Assembly (NCBI RefSeq): GCF_023701745.1
Contig: NZ_JAJOZB010000001.1
Coordinates: 1,928,501-1,992,500, forward strand
Source: Streptomyces sp. RKAG293
GTDB taxonomy: Bacteria; Actinomycetota; Actinomycetes; Streptomycetales; Streptomycetaceae
Direction of reading: 5' to 3'
DNA length: 64,000 nucleotides
Below, piece by piece: positions 1 through 8,737 of the stretch (within the stretch, counting starts at the first letter, position 1; each line of letters starts with the position of its first letter). The notes beneath the pieces were generated by a model. The model was not told the DNA's origin. It worked only from the letters and a program-made list of their open reading frames with translations, and made no database searches. The position numbers and the translations under genes were made by a program.

Positions 1-62
1 CCGCGCCGCCGGGCGCCGATCCAGGCCCCCGTTCCCCGCGCGGCCGCGTAGGCCCGCGAGGG

Positions 63-98
63 TGCGTTGAGTATATTGGCTGAGAGCCAGTCAACGCA
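63..98 (+). promoter_or_regulatory. Promoter and likely TetR operator upstream of the first gene
   Basis: A perfect 8-bp inverted repeat, TGCGTTGA (63-70) with TCAACGCA (91-98), surrounds a second, tighter dyad ATTGGCT-gag-AGCCAGT centred near base 83. A TATATT sequence at 72-77 fits a -10 box. The start codon of the TetR gene lies 11 bases after the outer repeat, behind the Shine-Dalgarno-like CAGGAG at 97-102. Dyads that cover the promoter are usual for autoregulating TetR proteins, so autoregulation is inferred. Confidence 0.5.
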
Positions 99-108
99 GG
101 AGTAAAGC

Positions 109-759
109 ATGTCTCCCCGAAGCGCATCGGTCAATGAAGAGATGCGGCGGCGTTCCCGGGAACGGCTCCTCCAGGCGACGGTGGAGCTGATCGAGGAGCA
201 CGGCTACGAGGCCACCACCCTCGCCGACATCGCCGACCGGGCGGGCACCGCGCGAGGCCTCGTCTCGTACTACTTTCCGGGAAAACGCCAGCTGGTGCAG
301 TCCGCGGTGCACCGTCTGATGCATCTGGAGCTGGCGGCGGCGCTGGAACGGGAGCCGCGCACCGAGGACGGCCAGGAGCGGATGGCGCGGGCCATCGACG
401 CGATTCTGGGCCTGACCCAGACGCACACGAAATTGATGCGCACGCATATGGCGTCGATCCTGCAGGCCGAGGGTTTCATCCAGTGCGCCGAGCAGCAGCG
501 GCTCGCCGCGCTGCTGCGGGACACGGTCGTGCGGTGGGGCGCGGAGGATCCCGGTACGGAGTACCCGATGATGCGCGCGCTGCTGATGGGCGCGGTGGTC
601 GCGCTCCTGGTGCCCGGCGTCCCGATGCCGCTGCCGCGGCTGCGGGCGGAGCTGTTCACGCGGTACGGGCTGGAGTGGGAAATGGGCGTTCCGCCGCCCG
701 CCGACGACGGACCCGGAGCCGCGGACACCCGCCGCCCGGTGCGCTCGCCGCTGCCCTGA
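109..759 (+). CDS. TetR family transcriptional regulator
   Basis: This 216-residue protein has the usual TetR length. The N-terminal helix-turn-helix (about residues 13-60) shows the family pattern: LLQATVELIEEHGYEATTLA, then ADIADRAGTARGLVSYYFPGK. The rest is the variable ligand-binding domain, which cannot be assigned a ligand. The ATG has a good ribosome site, and a dyad-rich promoter lies directly upstream, so the protein probably represses itself. The neighbour 100 bases downstream on the same strand is an FprA-like flavoprotein, which could be a target, but nothing proves this. The last 25 or so residues are low-complexity Pro/Arg/Ala sequence. Confidence 0.9.
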   Translation: MSPRSASVNEEMRRRSRERLLQATVELIEEHGYEATTLADIADRAGTARGLVSYYFPGKRQLVQSAVHRLMHLELAAALEREPRTEDGQERMARAIDAILGLTQTHTKLMRTHMASILQAEGFIQCAEQQRLAALLRDTVVRWGAEDPGTEYPMMRALLMGAVVALLVPGVPMPLPRLRAELFTRYGLEWEMGVPPPADDGPGAADTRRPVRSPLP

Positions 760-860
760 GGGCCGGCGGCGGCCCGCCCCTGAAGCCGTAGGCGCGCGCG
801 CCACTCCCGCAACGCACGGGAATGGCGCATGCTGGGCGTACGGGCGGAAGGAGCCAGATC

Positions 861-2201
861 GTGCTTCGTGTCGCAGTAGTCGGTTCAGGTCCCAGCGGCG
901 TGTACGTGGCCGAGGCGCTGACCCGTCAGACCACCGTGCCGGACGTGGCGGTGGACGTCCTCGACCGGCTGCCGTGCCCGTACGGCCTGGTGCGCTACGG
1001 CGTGGCGCCGGACCACGAGAAGATCAAGTCCCTGCAGGGCAATCTGCGGCAGGTGCTGGAGGATCCTCGGGTGCGCTTCCTCGGCAATGTCGAGGTGGGG
1101 CCGGCGCTCGGCCCCGAGCGGCTCGGCGAGCTCTACCACGCGGTGGTCTACTGCTTCGGCGCCGCCGCCGACCGGCGGCTGGGCGTACCGGGCGAGGATC
1201 TGCCCGGCAGTTACTCCGCCACCCGCTTCGTCTCCTGGTACAGCGCCCACCCGGACGAGCCGCCGGAGCAGTTCGCGCTGCTGGCCCGGTCGGCGGTGGT
1301 GATCGGGGTCGGCAACGTCGCGGTCGACGTGGCCCGGGTACTGGCGCGCGGCGCGGACGAGTTGCGGCACACCGACATCCCGCAGTCCGCGCTCACCGCA
1401 CTGGACGCCAGCCAGGTCACCGATGTGCACATGGTGGGGCGGCGCGGTCCCTCCCAGGCGAAGTTCACCACCAAGGAGCTGCGCGAGCTGGGCGGGCTGT
1501 CGGGCGCCGATGTCATCGTGCACGCCGACGAGTTGGCGCTCGATCCCGGGTACGCCGACCCTTCCGCGCTGCCCGCCGTGGCCCGTCGCAACGTCGAGGT
1601 GCTGCGCGAGTGGACCACGCGGGTCCCGGAGGGCCGGCCGCGCCGGATCCATCTGCGGTTCTTCCTGCGGCCGGCCGAACTCCTCGGCGACGGGCGGGTG
1701 TCGGGCGTCCGCTTCGAGCGGACGGTGCCCGACGGGCTGGGCGGAGTGCGCGGGACGGGGCTGCCGGAGGAGATCGAGGCGCAGCTCGTGCTGCGCTCGG
1801 TGGGGTATCAGGGCGTGCCGCTGCCCGGCCTGCCGTTCGACGAGCGGCACGCGGTGGTGCCCAACGACGGCGGCCGGGTGCTGCGGGACGGGGTGCCCTC
1901 GCCCGGTGAGTACGTCGCCGGCTGGATCAAGCGCGGGCCGACCGGGGTGATCGGCACCAACCGGCCCTGTGCCAAGCAGACGGTGGCGGCGCTGCTCGAG
2001 GACGTACCGCGGCTGCTGGCCAGGCCGCTGCCCCGCGATCCGCTGGAGGCGCTGCGGTCGGGCGGCGGCGATCCGGTGGCGTGGCCGGGCTGGCTGTCCA
2101 TCGAGGCCGCGGAGATGGCGCTCGGCCGGTCGCTCGACCGGGGCACCGTCAAGATCCAGGACTGGGCGCGGCTGCTGGCCGCCGCACGCCTGCCCGCCTG
2201 A
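861..2201 (+). CDS. FprA-like FAD-dependent ferredoxin-NADP reductase
   Basis: This flavoprotein of 446 residues belongs to the adrenodoxin-reductase/FprA family, which passes electrons between NADPH and ferredoxins. The FAD-binding Rossmann motif VVGSGPSGVYVAEAL is at the N terminus, and the NADP-binding motif GVGNVAVDVARVLA lies near residue 150. The family signature RRGPSQAKFTTKELREL and the C-terminal GWIKRGPTGVIGTNR are both present. GTG at 861 is preferred over in-frame upstream starts because GGAAGGAG lies 7 bases before it and the protein then begins at the first Rossmann strand. A paralogue in the opposite orientation lies at 15504-16868. The redox partner is unknown: no ferredoxin or P450 gene is adjacent. 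Confidence 0.88.
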   Translation: MLRVAVVGSGPSGVYVAEALTRQTTVPDVAVDVLDRLPCPYGLVRYGVAPDHEKIKSLQGNLRQVLEDPRVRFLGNVEVGPALGPERLGELYHAVVYCFGAAADRRLGVPGEDLPGSYSATRFVSWYSAHPDEPPEQFALLARSAVVIGVGNVAVDVARVLARGADELRHTDIPQSALTALDASQVTDVHMVGRRGPSQAKFTTKELRELGGLSGADVIVHADELALDPGYADPSALPAVARRNVEVLREWTTRVPEGRPRRIHLRFFLRPAELLGDGRVSGVRFERTVPDGLGGVRGTGLPEEIEAQLVLRSVGYQGVPLPGLPFDERHAVVPNDGGRVLRDGVPSPGEYVAGWIKRGPTGVIGTNRPCAKQTVAALLEDVPRLLARPLPRDPLEALRSGGGDPVAWPGWLSIEAAEMALGRSLDRGTVKIQDWARLLAAARLPA

Positions 2202-2285
2202 CCCGAACCGGGAGCGGCCCCCGACGGGACGGCGACCTCAGCGGGCGGCGTCCCCGACGGGAGGCGTCCCCGACGGGCATCGGTC

Positions 2286-2657
2286 TCAACGGGCGGCGGT
2301 CGCTCCCGGGTGGATCCGTTCGCACTGCCCGTCGGCCGCCACCAGCACGGTGGCCAGGAGGCCGGGGAACAGGGCGTCCAGATCCTCGCGGCGCAGGCCG
2401 CTCATCTTCGACGTGCCCCGGTAGGTCTGCTCGATGACCCCGGCCTCACGGAGCACCCGGAAATGGTGCGTGGTGGTGGACTTGCTGACCGGCAGTTCGA
2501 CATCGGAGCAGGCCAGCTCGGTCTCGGCGGCGGCCAGGGTGCGCACCACGTGCAGCCGCATGGGGTCGGACAGCGCATGGAGCACGCCTTCGAGGCGGAT
2601 GGCCGCACGCTCCGGGTGCTCCAGCGCACGGGCGGCGGGGGCGGTCTGCGGTGTCAT
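2286..2657 (-). CDS. ArsR family winged-helix repressor
   Basis: This 123-residue protein is a compact ArsR/SmtB-type regulator. The segment LHALSDPMRLHVVRTLAAAE, a central helix-turn-helix with PVSKSTTTHHFRVLREAGVI and the wing YRGTSKMSGLRREDLDALFP follow the family pattern. No metal-binding CxC pair of the classical arsenic sensors is seen, so the inducer may be organic or redox-related. It is transcribed divergently from the old-yellow-enzyme gene, and two identical-class inverted repeats lie between them, so it probably represses both genes. ATG at 2657 is chosen because it starts the conserved part; longer in-frame extensions run across the operators. Confidence 0.88.
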   Translation of the reverse strand: MTPQTAPAARALEHPERAAIRLEGVLHALSDPMRLHVVRTLAAAETELACSDVELPVSKSTTTHHFRVLREAGVIEQTYRGTSKMSGLRREDLDALFPGLLATVLVAADGQCERIHPGATAAR

Positions 2658-2667
2658 GGATCCATAG

Positions 2668-2717
2668 TACGAGATTCCTCGTAGTTTGACATCCACCGTA
2701 TTACGATGGCTATCGTA
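2668..2717. promoter_or_regulatory. Paired operators in the ArsR/OYE divergent promoter
   Basis: Two perfect 6-bp-arm dyads share one consensus, TACGAk-N4-mTCGTA: TACGAG-attc-CTCGTA at 2668-2683 and TACGAT-ggct-ATCGTA at 2702-2717. Their centres are 34 bp apart, about three helical turns, so two dimers would sit on nearly the same face. They lie directly upstream of the ArsR gene and about 50 bp before the OYE start. Confidence 0.75.
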
Positions 2718-2767
2718 GAAGGCGTCCGGTGAAGCGATCCGGTGAGCCCTATGACGAGGAGAGCGCC

Positions 2768-3859
2768 ATGAGCGCACTGTTCGAGCCCTACACCCTGCGG
2801 TCCCTGACGATCCCCAACCGCGTCTGGATGGCACCGATGTGCCAGTACAGCGCGGCGGTCGACGGTCCGGAGCAGGGCGTACCGCACGACTGGCACTTCG
2901 CACACCTCGCCGCACGGGCGACCGGCGGCACCGGTCTGATCCTCACCGAGGCCACGGCGGTCAGCCCGGAGGGCCGCATCAGCCCCGCCGACCTCGGACT
3001 GTGGAACGACCGGCAGCAGGAGGCGTTCGGCCGGATCACCCGCTTCCTCAAGGAGCGCGGAACCGTTCCCGGCATCCAGCTCGCCCACGCCGGACGCAAG
3101 GCGTCGACGGACCGGCCCTGGCGCGGCGGCGGCCCGGTCGGCGCGGAGAACCACGGCTGGCAGCCCGCAGCGCCGAGCCCGGCGCCGTTCGCCGACGGCC
3201 ACCCCGTACCGCGGGAGCTGACCACCGAACAGATCCGGGAGATCACCGAGCGCTTCGCGGACTCGGCCCGGCGCGCGCTCGCGGCCGGCTTCCAGGTCGT
3301 CGAGGTGCACGGCGCCCACGGCTACCTGATCCACGAGTTCCTCTCCCCGCACAGCAACCACCGCACCGACGAGTACGGCGGCAGCTTCGAGAACCGGATC
3401 CGCCTCGCGCTGGAGGTCGTCGACGCGGTGCGCGCGGTGTGGCCCGCGGACCTGCCGGTGTTCTTCCGGGTGTCCGCGACCGACTGGCTGACGGAGAACG
3501 GCGCGGGCGAGGGCTGGACCGCGGACGAGACCGTCCGGCTGGCGAAGGAACTGCGTGCCCACGGCGTCGACCTGCTCGACGTCTCGACCGGCGGCAACGT
3601 TCCCAAGGTCCGGATCCCGACCGGGCCCGGCTACCAGGTGTCCTTCGCCGAGCGGGTCAGGACGGAGACCGATCTGCCGGTGGCGGCGGTCGGCATGATC
3701 ACCGATGCCCGGCAGGCCGAGGAGATCATCGCCTCCGGCCGGGCCGACGCCGTCCTGCTCGGCCGCGAGCTGCTGCGCGACCCGCACTGGGCGCTGCGCG
3801 CGGCGCGCGAACTGGGCACGGAGTCCCGCGTTCCGGACCAGTACGGATGGGCCATCTGA
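2768..3859 (+). CDS. Old yellow enzyme (NADH:flavin oxidoreductase, YqjM-like)
   Basis: This 363-residue FMN-dependent ene-reductase of the OYE family would reduce activated C=C bonds of electrophiles using NAD(P)H. Family landmarks are the N-terminal NRVWMAPMCQYSA (the Cys of the YqjM-type subclass), the substrate-binding His pair in HGAHGYLIHEFLSPHSN, the following DEYGGSFENR, and the C-terminal phosphate-binding GRELLRDPHW. ATG at 2768 has GAGGAG at 2756-2761. Divergent ArsR regulation through the two TACGA dyads suggests induction by a reactive compound, as seen for several bacterial OYEs; the inducer is unknown. No other gene appears to be co-transcribed. Confidence 0.92.
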   Translation: MSALFEPYTLRSLTIPNRVWMAPMCQYSAAVDGPEQGVPHDWHFAHLAARATGGTGLILTEATAVSPEGRISPADLGLWNDRQQEAFGRITRFLKERGTVPGIQLAHAGRKASTDRPWRGGGPVGAENHGWQPAAPSPAPFADGHPVPRELTTEQIREITERFADSARRALAAGFQVVEVHGAHGYLIHEFLSPHSNHRTDEYGGSFENRIRLALEVVDAVRAVWPADLPVFFRVSATDWLTENGAGEGWTADETVRLAKELRAHGVDLLDVSTGGNVPKVRIPTGPGYQVSFAERVRTETDLPVAAVGMITDARQAEEIIASGRADAVLLGRELLRDPHWALRAARELGTESRVPDQYGWAI

Positions 3860-4086
3860 GACCCGGCCCGCACCGGATCCGGCGCTTCGGCCGGTCCGGC
3901 CGGTCCGGCCTGCGCCGCGGTCCCGGATCCCGTGGGTCCCGACCGCTCCAGTAGTTCACCGAGGCAGCCGAACGGGGCCGGAGGACGCGGCACCGACCTG
4001 CGGGAACTCCGCACGGGGGGCCATTGTCAGTGGCGGGGTGGAGACTCTGTGATGTCGGACACATTCCATCCTGGAGGCGACGTGCC

Positions 4087-5175
4087 ATGAACGACGTATT
4101 GCTCGCGGTGGGCACCCAGAAGGGTCTGTTCCTCGGCCGCAGGAACAGCGGCGGGGAGTGGGACTTCGGCGGCCCGCACTTCCCGATGCAGGCGGTGTAC
4201 TCCATCGGGATCGACACGCGCCGCGATACGCCCCGGCTGCTGGTGGGGGCGGACAGCTCGCACTGGGGGCCGTCGGTGTTCCGCTCCGACGACCTGGGGG
4301 CGAACTGGCACGAGCCCGCCCGGCCCGCCGTGAAGTTCCCCGAGGACACCGGCACCTCGCTGGAGCGCGTGTGGCAGCTGCATCCGGCCGGGCCCGCCGC
4401 CCCGGACGTGGTCTACGCGGGCACCCAGCCGGGCGCGCTGTTCCGCTCCGAGGACGCCGGCGAGAGCTTCGCGTTCGTCCGCAGCCTGTGGGAGCACCCG
4501 CAACGGGCCGAGTGGAACGCCGGGTTCGGCGGCCAGGCCGTGCACACGGTGGTGACCGACCCCCGTAGCGCCGATGTGGTGACCGTGGCGGTGTCCACCG
4601 GCGGGGTCTACCGCTCGCTGGACGGCGGGGCGAGCTGGACACCGTCCAACACCGGGGTGCAGTGCACCTTCCAGCCCGAGCGGTTCCCGGAGTTCGGCCA
4701 GTGCGTGCACAAGATCGCGCAGGACGCCGAGGACCCGGACCGGCTGTATCTGCAGAACCACGGCGGGGTCTACCGCAGTGACGACGCGGGGGCGAAGTGG
4801 TCGGAGATCGGCGCCGGCCTGCCCGCCGACTTCGGCTTCACCATCGCCACCCATCCGCGCCGCGGCGGCGTCGCCTATGTCTTCCCGATCACCGCGGACT
4901 CCCACCGGCTGCCGCCGGACCTGCGCTGCCGGGTCTTCAGGACCGAGGACGGCGGCGGGACCTGGGCCCCGCTCTCCCAGGGGCTGCCGCAGGAGCCGCA
5001 CTACGGCGCCGTCCTGCGGGACGCGCTGTGCCTGGACGACGCGGAGCCGGCCGGGGTGTACTTCGGCAACCGCAACGGGGAGGTGTACGCGAGCGCGGAC
5101 GAGGGCGACAGCTGGCAGCCGGCCGTCTCCCATCTCCCCGACGTGCTGTGCGTGCGTGCGGCCGTCATCGGCTGA
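4087..5175 (+). CDS. Asp-box (BNR/sialidase-like) beta-propeller protein
   Basis: This 362-residue protein has six or more Asp-box motifs of the S/T-x-D-x-G-x-T/S-W type: VFRSDDLGANW, LFRSEDAGESF, VYRSLDGGASW, VYRSDDAGAKW, VFRTEDGGGTW and VYASADEGDSW. These repeats build the propeller of sialidase/VPS10-like proteins. There is no signal peptide, so it is likely cytoplasmic. The sialidase catalytic Arg triad cannot be recognised, so no enzyme activity is claimed. ATG at 4087 follows GGAGG at 4073-4077. It stands alone between the OYE gene and the DNA glycosylase. The 227 bases before it hold only GC-rich short repeats of GGCCGGTCC. Confidence 0.8.
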   Translation: MNDVLLAVGTQKGLFLGRRNSGGEWDFGGPHFPMQAVYSIGIDTRRDTPRLLVGADSSHWGPSVFRSDDLGANWHEPARPAVKFPEDTGTSLERVWQLHPAGPAAPDVVYAGTQPGALFRSEDAGESFAFVRSLWEHPQRAEWNAGFGGQAVHTVVTDPRSADVVTVAVSTGGVYRSLDGGASWTPSNTGVQCTFQPERFPEFGQCVHKIAQDAEDPDRLYLQNHGGVYRSDDAGAKWSEIGAGLPADFGFTIATHPRRGGVAYVFPITADSHRLPPDLRCRVFRTEDGGGTWAPLSQGLPQEPHYGAVLRDALCLDDAEPAGVYFGNRNGEVYASADEGDSWQPAVSHLPDVLCVRAAVIG

Positions 5176-5194
5176 GCCACTAGAGTGACGGATC

Positions 5195-5872
5195 GTGACA
5201 GCGCGACCGTTGAACGAAATCGTCGAGGCCGGCTGGGCGAAGGCCCTGGAGCCGGTCGCCGGGCAGATCGGCGCGATGGGAGATTTCCTGCGCGCCGAGA
5301 TCGCCCAGGGACGCACCTACCTTCCGTCCGGGCCGAATGTGCTGCGCGCGTTCCAGCAGCCGTTCGACGAGGTGCGGGTGCTGATCGTGGGTCAGGACCC
5401 GTACCCCACGCCCGGCCACGCGGTGGGGCTGAGCTTCTCCGTGGCTCCGGAGGTGCGACCGCTGCCCGGCAGCCTGGAGAACATCTACCGGGAACTCTGC
5501 ACCGACCTCGGCGTACCCCGGCCGTCCAACGGGGACCTGACGCCGTGGACGCGGCAGGGCGTGCTGCTGCTCAACAGGGCGCTCACCACGGCGCCCCGCA
5601 AGCCCGCGGCCCACCGGGGCAAGGGCTGGGAAGAAGTCACCGAGCAGGCCATCCGGGCGCTGGTGGCGCGCGGCACCCCGCTGGTGTCGATCCTGTGGGG
5701 GCGTGACGCCCGCAATCTGCGTCCGCTGCTCGGCGAACTGCCCGCGCTCGAAGCGGCCCACCCGTCACCCATGTCCGCGGACCGCGGCTTCTTCGGCTCC
5801 CGGCCGTTCAGCCAGGCCAACGCCCTGCTGACAGGACTCGGCGCCAATCCCGTGGACTGGCGCCTGCCGTGA
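5195..5872 (+). CDS. ung: Uracil-DNA glycosylase, family 1 (Ung)
   Basis: This 225-residue enzyme removes uracil from DNA to start base-excision repair. The catalytic water-activating motif is [18 protein letters not shown] (about residues 67-84), and the minor-groove loop is [20 protein letters not shown] near the C terminus. The usual motif is GQDPYH; here the His after Tyr is Pro, while the catalytic Asp and the C-terminal His are kept. The GTG start has TAGAGT 8 bases upstream (5181-5186), so the message may be leaderless. It begins 19 bases after the propeller gene. Confidence 0.9.
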   Translation: MTARPLNEIVEAGWAKALEPVAGQIGAMGDFLRAEIAQGRTYLPSGPNVLRAFQQPFDEVRVLIVGQDPYPTPGHAVGLSFSVAPEVRPLPGSLENIYRELCTDLGVPRPSNGDLTPWTRQGVLLLNRALTTAPRKPAAHRGKGWEEVTEQAIRALVARGTPLVSILWGRDARNLRPLLGELPALEAAHPSPMSADRGFFGSRPFSQANALLTGLGANPVDWRLP

Positions 5873-5897
5873 CGGAGCCGGACTGTACGCTGCCCGG

Positions 5898-6740
5898 GTG
5901 ACGACGCATTCGAATACTCCTGCGGGCTGGTACGCGGACCCGCAAGGCACCCCGAACCTGCTCCGCTACTGGGACGGATCCCAGTGGACCGAGCACACGA
6001 ACACCGGCCAGCCGGGCCAGGTGCCCCAGCAGCAGACGAACAACGCCTGGGAACTGAACGTCGACGGCGGCCACGACCCGTCGAAGGTGCAGCGCCAGGT
6101 GCAGCACCAGGCCGGCGTCGCGCCGGCCGGCGGTGGCGGCGGCACGCTGTTCAACGAGCCGATCCTGGTGGTGAACCAGAAGGCCAAGCTGATCGAGCTG
6201 AACAACGAGTACAGCGTGTTCGACCAGCAGGGCCGCTCGCTCGGTTCGGTGAGCCAGGTCGGCCAGAGCACGGCCCGCAAGGTGCTGCGCTTCGTCTCCA
6301 GCGTCGACCAGTTCCTCTCGGTCAAGCTGGAGGTGCGGGACGCCCACGGGCAGCCGCAGCTGCTGCTCACCCGCCCGGCGAAGTTCATCAAGTCCAAGGT
6401 GATCGTGCAGCGCCCGGACGGCCAGACGCTCGGCGAGATCGTCCAGCAGAACGCCATCGGCAAGATCAACTTCTCGTTCGAGGTCAACGGCCAGAAGATC
6501 GGCGCCATCAAGGCCGAGAACTGGCGCGCCTGGAACTTCGCGATCGTCGACCACACCGACACCGAGGTCGCCCGCATCACCAAGACGTGGGAGGGCCTGG
6601 CCAAGACCATGTTCACCACGGCGGACAACTACGTGCTGCAGATCCACCGGCAGCTCTCCGAGCCGCTGCTGAGCATGGTGGTCGCCTCCGCACTCACGGT
6701 GGACACCGCGCTCAAGCAGGACTCCCGCGGGCTCGGCTGA
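5898..6740 (+). CDS. DUF2510 plus LURP-one/scramblase-like protein
   Basis: This 280-residue protein has two parts. Residues about 9-35 form a DUF2510 module (GWYADPQGTPNLLRYWDGSQ followed by WTEHT). Residues about 80-280 resemble the LURP-one/phospholipid-scramblase-like beta-barrel, with VVNQKAKLIELNNEYSVFD, a mid segment RPAKFIKSKVIVQRPDGQ and the C-terminal hydrophobic AAS-type helix LLSMVVASALTVDTAL. Actinobacterial proteins of this architecture are usually annotated as scramblase-family, but no biochemical role is established. A TACGCT -10 box at 5886-5891 stands 6 bases before the GTG, suggesting a leaderless message. The kinase gene starts 4 bases after its stop, so the two are probably co-transcribed. 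Confidence 0.82.
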   Translation: MTTHSNTPAGWYADPQGTPNLLRYWDGSQWTEHTNTGQPGQVPQQQTNNAWELNVDGGHDPSKVQRQVQHQAGVAPAGGGGGTLFNEPILVVNQKAKLIELNNEYSVFDQQGRSLGSVSQVGQSTARKVLRFVSSVDQFLSVKLEVRDAHGQPQLLLTRPAKFIKSKVIVQRPDGQTLGEIVQQNAIGKINFSFEVNGQKIGAIKAENWRAWNFAIVDHTDTEVARITKTWEGLAKTMFTTADNYVLQIHRQLSEPLLSMVVASALTVDTALKQDSRGLG

Positions 6741-6744
6741 CCCG

Positions 6745-7758
6745 ATGGCCGGTTCCGGCGGCTGGGTCCTCGGTGTGGACTCCGGCGGCTCCGGGGTGCG
6801 GGTGTCCCTTGCCCGCGCCGACGGCACCGCCAGGTCCGCGCCGGTCTCCTCCAAGCGGCCCGCCGTGGTCGCCGAGCGGGGTATCGACGCCGACAGCCTG
6901 CTCGACGAAGTGCTCCCCGCCGCGCGTGAACTGATGCGGGCGGCGGGCGCGGAGCAGCTCACCGCTGCCGCGGTCGGCGCCGCGGGCATGGCCACGCTCG
7001 GCGACGATCTGCGCGCCGTGCTGCCCGGGGCGCTGCGGGAGGCCTTCGGCGTGCGCGCGCTCGCGCTCGCCGCGGACGCGGTGACCGCGTACGCGGGCGC
7101 CCTCGGCATGCGCCCCGGCGTCGTGGTCGCGGCGGGCACCGGCATGATCGCCCTCGGCACCGGGCTCGACGGCTCCGGCTGGCGCCGCGCCGACGGCTGG
7201 GGCCATCTCCTCGGCGACGCCGGCGGCGGCGCCTGGATCGGCCGCGCCGGGCTGGATTCCGCCCTGCGCGCCCACGACGGGCGGCCGGGCGGCTCCGCCG
7301 CGCTCCTGGAGCGCGCCGAAGCGCTCTTCGGCCCGGTCGCCGAGCTGCCGGGGCAGCTGTACCCACGGCCCGACCGTCCCGCCGTACTCGCCTCGTTCGC
7401 CCCGGCGGTGGCCCGCTGCGCGGCCGCCGATCCGGTGGCCGCGGACATTCTGCGGCAGGCGGCACGGCACATCCTGGAGACGGCCGCCGCCGTACGTCCG
7501 GTCACCGGCACCGCCACCGGTTCGTGCCGGACGGCGCTGACCGGCGGTTTGTTCAAGATGGGCGAGCCGCTGCTCGGCCCGCTGCGCGAGCTCGCGCCCG
7601 AGGTGTTCCCCGAGGCGGAGTTCGTGCCCGCCGACGGAGACCCGCTGCTCGGCGCGCTGCGCATCGCGGGCGCGCTCGCCTCCGGCACGCTGTCGCTGCC
7701 GGAGGACCCGGCTCTGCTGCACGTCCCGATGCACGTGCATCCGCACAGCCAAATGTGA
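6745..7758 (+). CDS. BadF/BadG-type ATPase, N-acetylglucosamine-kinase-like
   Basis: This 337-residue protein is an ASKHA-fold kinase. Phosphate-1 motif GVDSGGSGVRVSLARADG is at the N terminus, a second phosphate motif VVAAGTGMIALGTG is near residue 130, and GWGHLLGDAGGGAWIGRAGL follows, a pattern of the BadF/BadG/BcrA/BcrD family that includes N-acetylglucosamine kinases. ATP-dependent phosphorylation of an amino sugar is the likely reaction; the exact substrate is inferred only from the family. It starts 4 bases after the LURP-one gene and probably shares its transcript. Confidence 0.82.
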   Translation: MAGSGGWVLGVDSGGSGVRVSLARADGTARSAPVSSKRPAVVAERGIDADSLLDEVLPAARELMRAAGAEQLTAAAVGAAGMATLGDDLRAVLPGALREAFGVRALALAADAVTAYAGALGMRPGVVVAAGTGMIALGTGLDGSGWRRADGWGHLLGDAGGGAWIGRAGLDSALRAHDGRPGGSAALLERAEALFGPVAELPGQLYPRPDRPAVLASFAPAVARCAAADPVAADILRQAARHILETAAAVRPVTGTATGSCRTALTGGLFKMGEPLLGPLRELAPEVFPEAEFVPADGDPLLGALRIAGALASGTLSLPEDPALLHVPMHVHPHSQM

Positions 7759-7854
7759 CCGAACGTGAAGGAAATTCGGACGGAACGGGACAGGTCCCCC
7801 TAGGACGTACCCACCCGAACACCCGCGCACCACGAGGCATTAGCATGCGACGCC

Positions 7855-8724
7855 ATGAGCACTGCCACTGGCCCCGCACCCGGCCTCCCCGTTCGAATGC
7901 CGCGTCCCCGCCAGCCGGGACGCCACCGCCGACCGGAGCCCCTGGCCGCGCCCGAGGGCGCGCCGGTGCTGGTTCTCGCTGTTCCCGGCACCCCGACCCC
8001 CGCCGTACGCAGTCTGGCGGAAGAGGTCATGAGCATCGCCCGTTCCGAGCTGTCGGGCCTCGACCCGCGCATCGGCTACCTCGAAGGGGACGACGCCGAG
8101 TTCCCGGCGCTGGAGGCCGTGCTCACGCAGGCCGCCTCCGAGCGCCCTGACGGCTCCCCCGCCGCCGTCGTGGTCCCGCTGCTGGCCGGGCCCGACGCGT
8201 CGGTGGTCCGCCGGATCCGCCAGGCGGTGACCGACAGCCGCTGCGGCGCCGAGGTGACCGATGTACTCGGCCCGCACCCGCTGCTCGCCGAGGCGCTGCA
8301 CGTGCGGCTCTCCGAGGCCGGGCTGGCCCGTGCCGACCGCGCCCGGCTGTTCACCGTCGCGACGGCCGCCGACGGCATCATCCTGGCCACCGTGGGCGGC
8401 GAGGAGGCCGTACAGGCGGCCGGTGTCACCGGTCTGCTGCTCGCGGCCCGGCTCGCGGTCCCGGTGCTGGCCGCCGCGCTGGACGTGGACGGGTCGATCG
8501 CCCGCGCCGCCGAGCAGCTGCGGTCCTCCGGCTCCACCAACCTCGCCCTCGCACCGTGCCTGATCGGTCCCGAGGTCGCCGCCCAGCTGCTGCACTCCGC
8601 GGCCGAGGAGGCGGGCTGCTCCGGCGCCGACGCGCTCGGCCCCTACCCGGCGGTGGGCAAGCTCGTGGTCGCCCAGTACACGACCGCGCTCGGCATCGCC
8701 CCGCAGGGCGCCCCGGTGCACTGA
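7855..8724 (+). CDS. CbiX/sirohydrochlorin-chelatase-like protein, degenerate active site
   Basis: This 289-residue protein resembles the two-half CbiX/SirB chelatases that insert metal into sirohydrochlorin. The N-terminal half begins PVLVLAVPGTPTPAV, where canonical chelatases have a metal-binding His followed by Gly (HGS/HGT). Here the His is replaced, giving PG. The second half has VLGPHPLLAEALHVRLSEAG, and the C terminus is GPYPAVGKLVVAQY. Loss of the first His argues against ordinary chelatase activity. No siroheme or cobalamin gene adjoins it. A TAGCAT at 7841-7846 stands 8 bases before the ATG, so the message could be leaderless. A strong terminator follows. Confidence 0.7.
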   Translation: MSTATGPAPGLPVRMPRPRQPGRHRRPEPLAAPEGAPVLVLAVPGTPTPAVRSLAEEVMSIARSELSGLDPRIGYLEGDDAEFPALEAVLTQAASERPDGSPAAVVVPLLAGPDASVVRRIRQAVTDSRCGAEVTDVLGPHPLLAEALHVRLSEAGLARADRARLFTVATAADGIILATVGGEEAVQAAGVTGLLLAARLAVPVLAAALDVDGSIARAAEQLRSSGSTNLALAPCLIGPEVAAQLLHSAAEEAGCSGADALGPYPAVGKLVVAQYTTALGIAPQGAPVH

Positions 8725-8737
8725 CGTTCCACCACAA

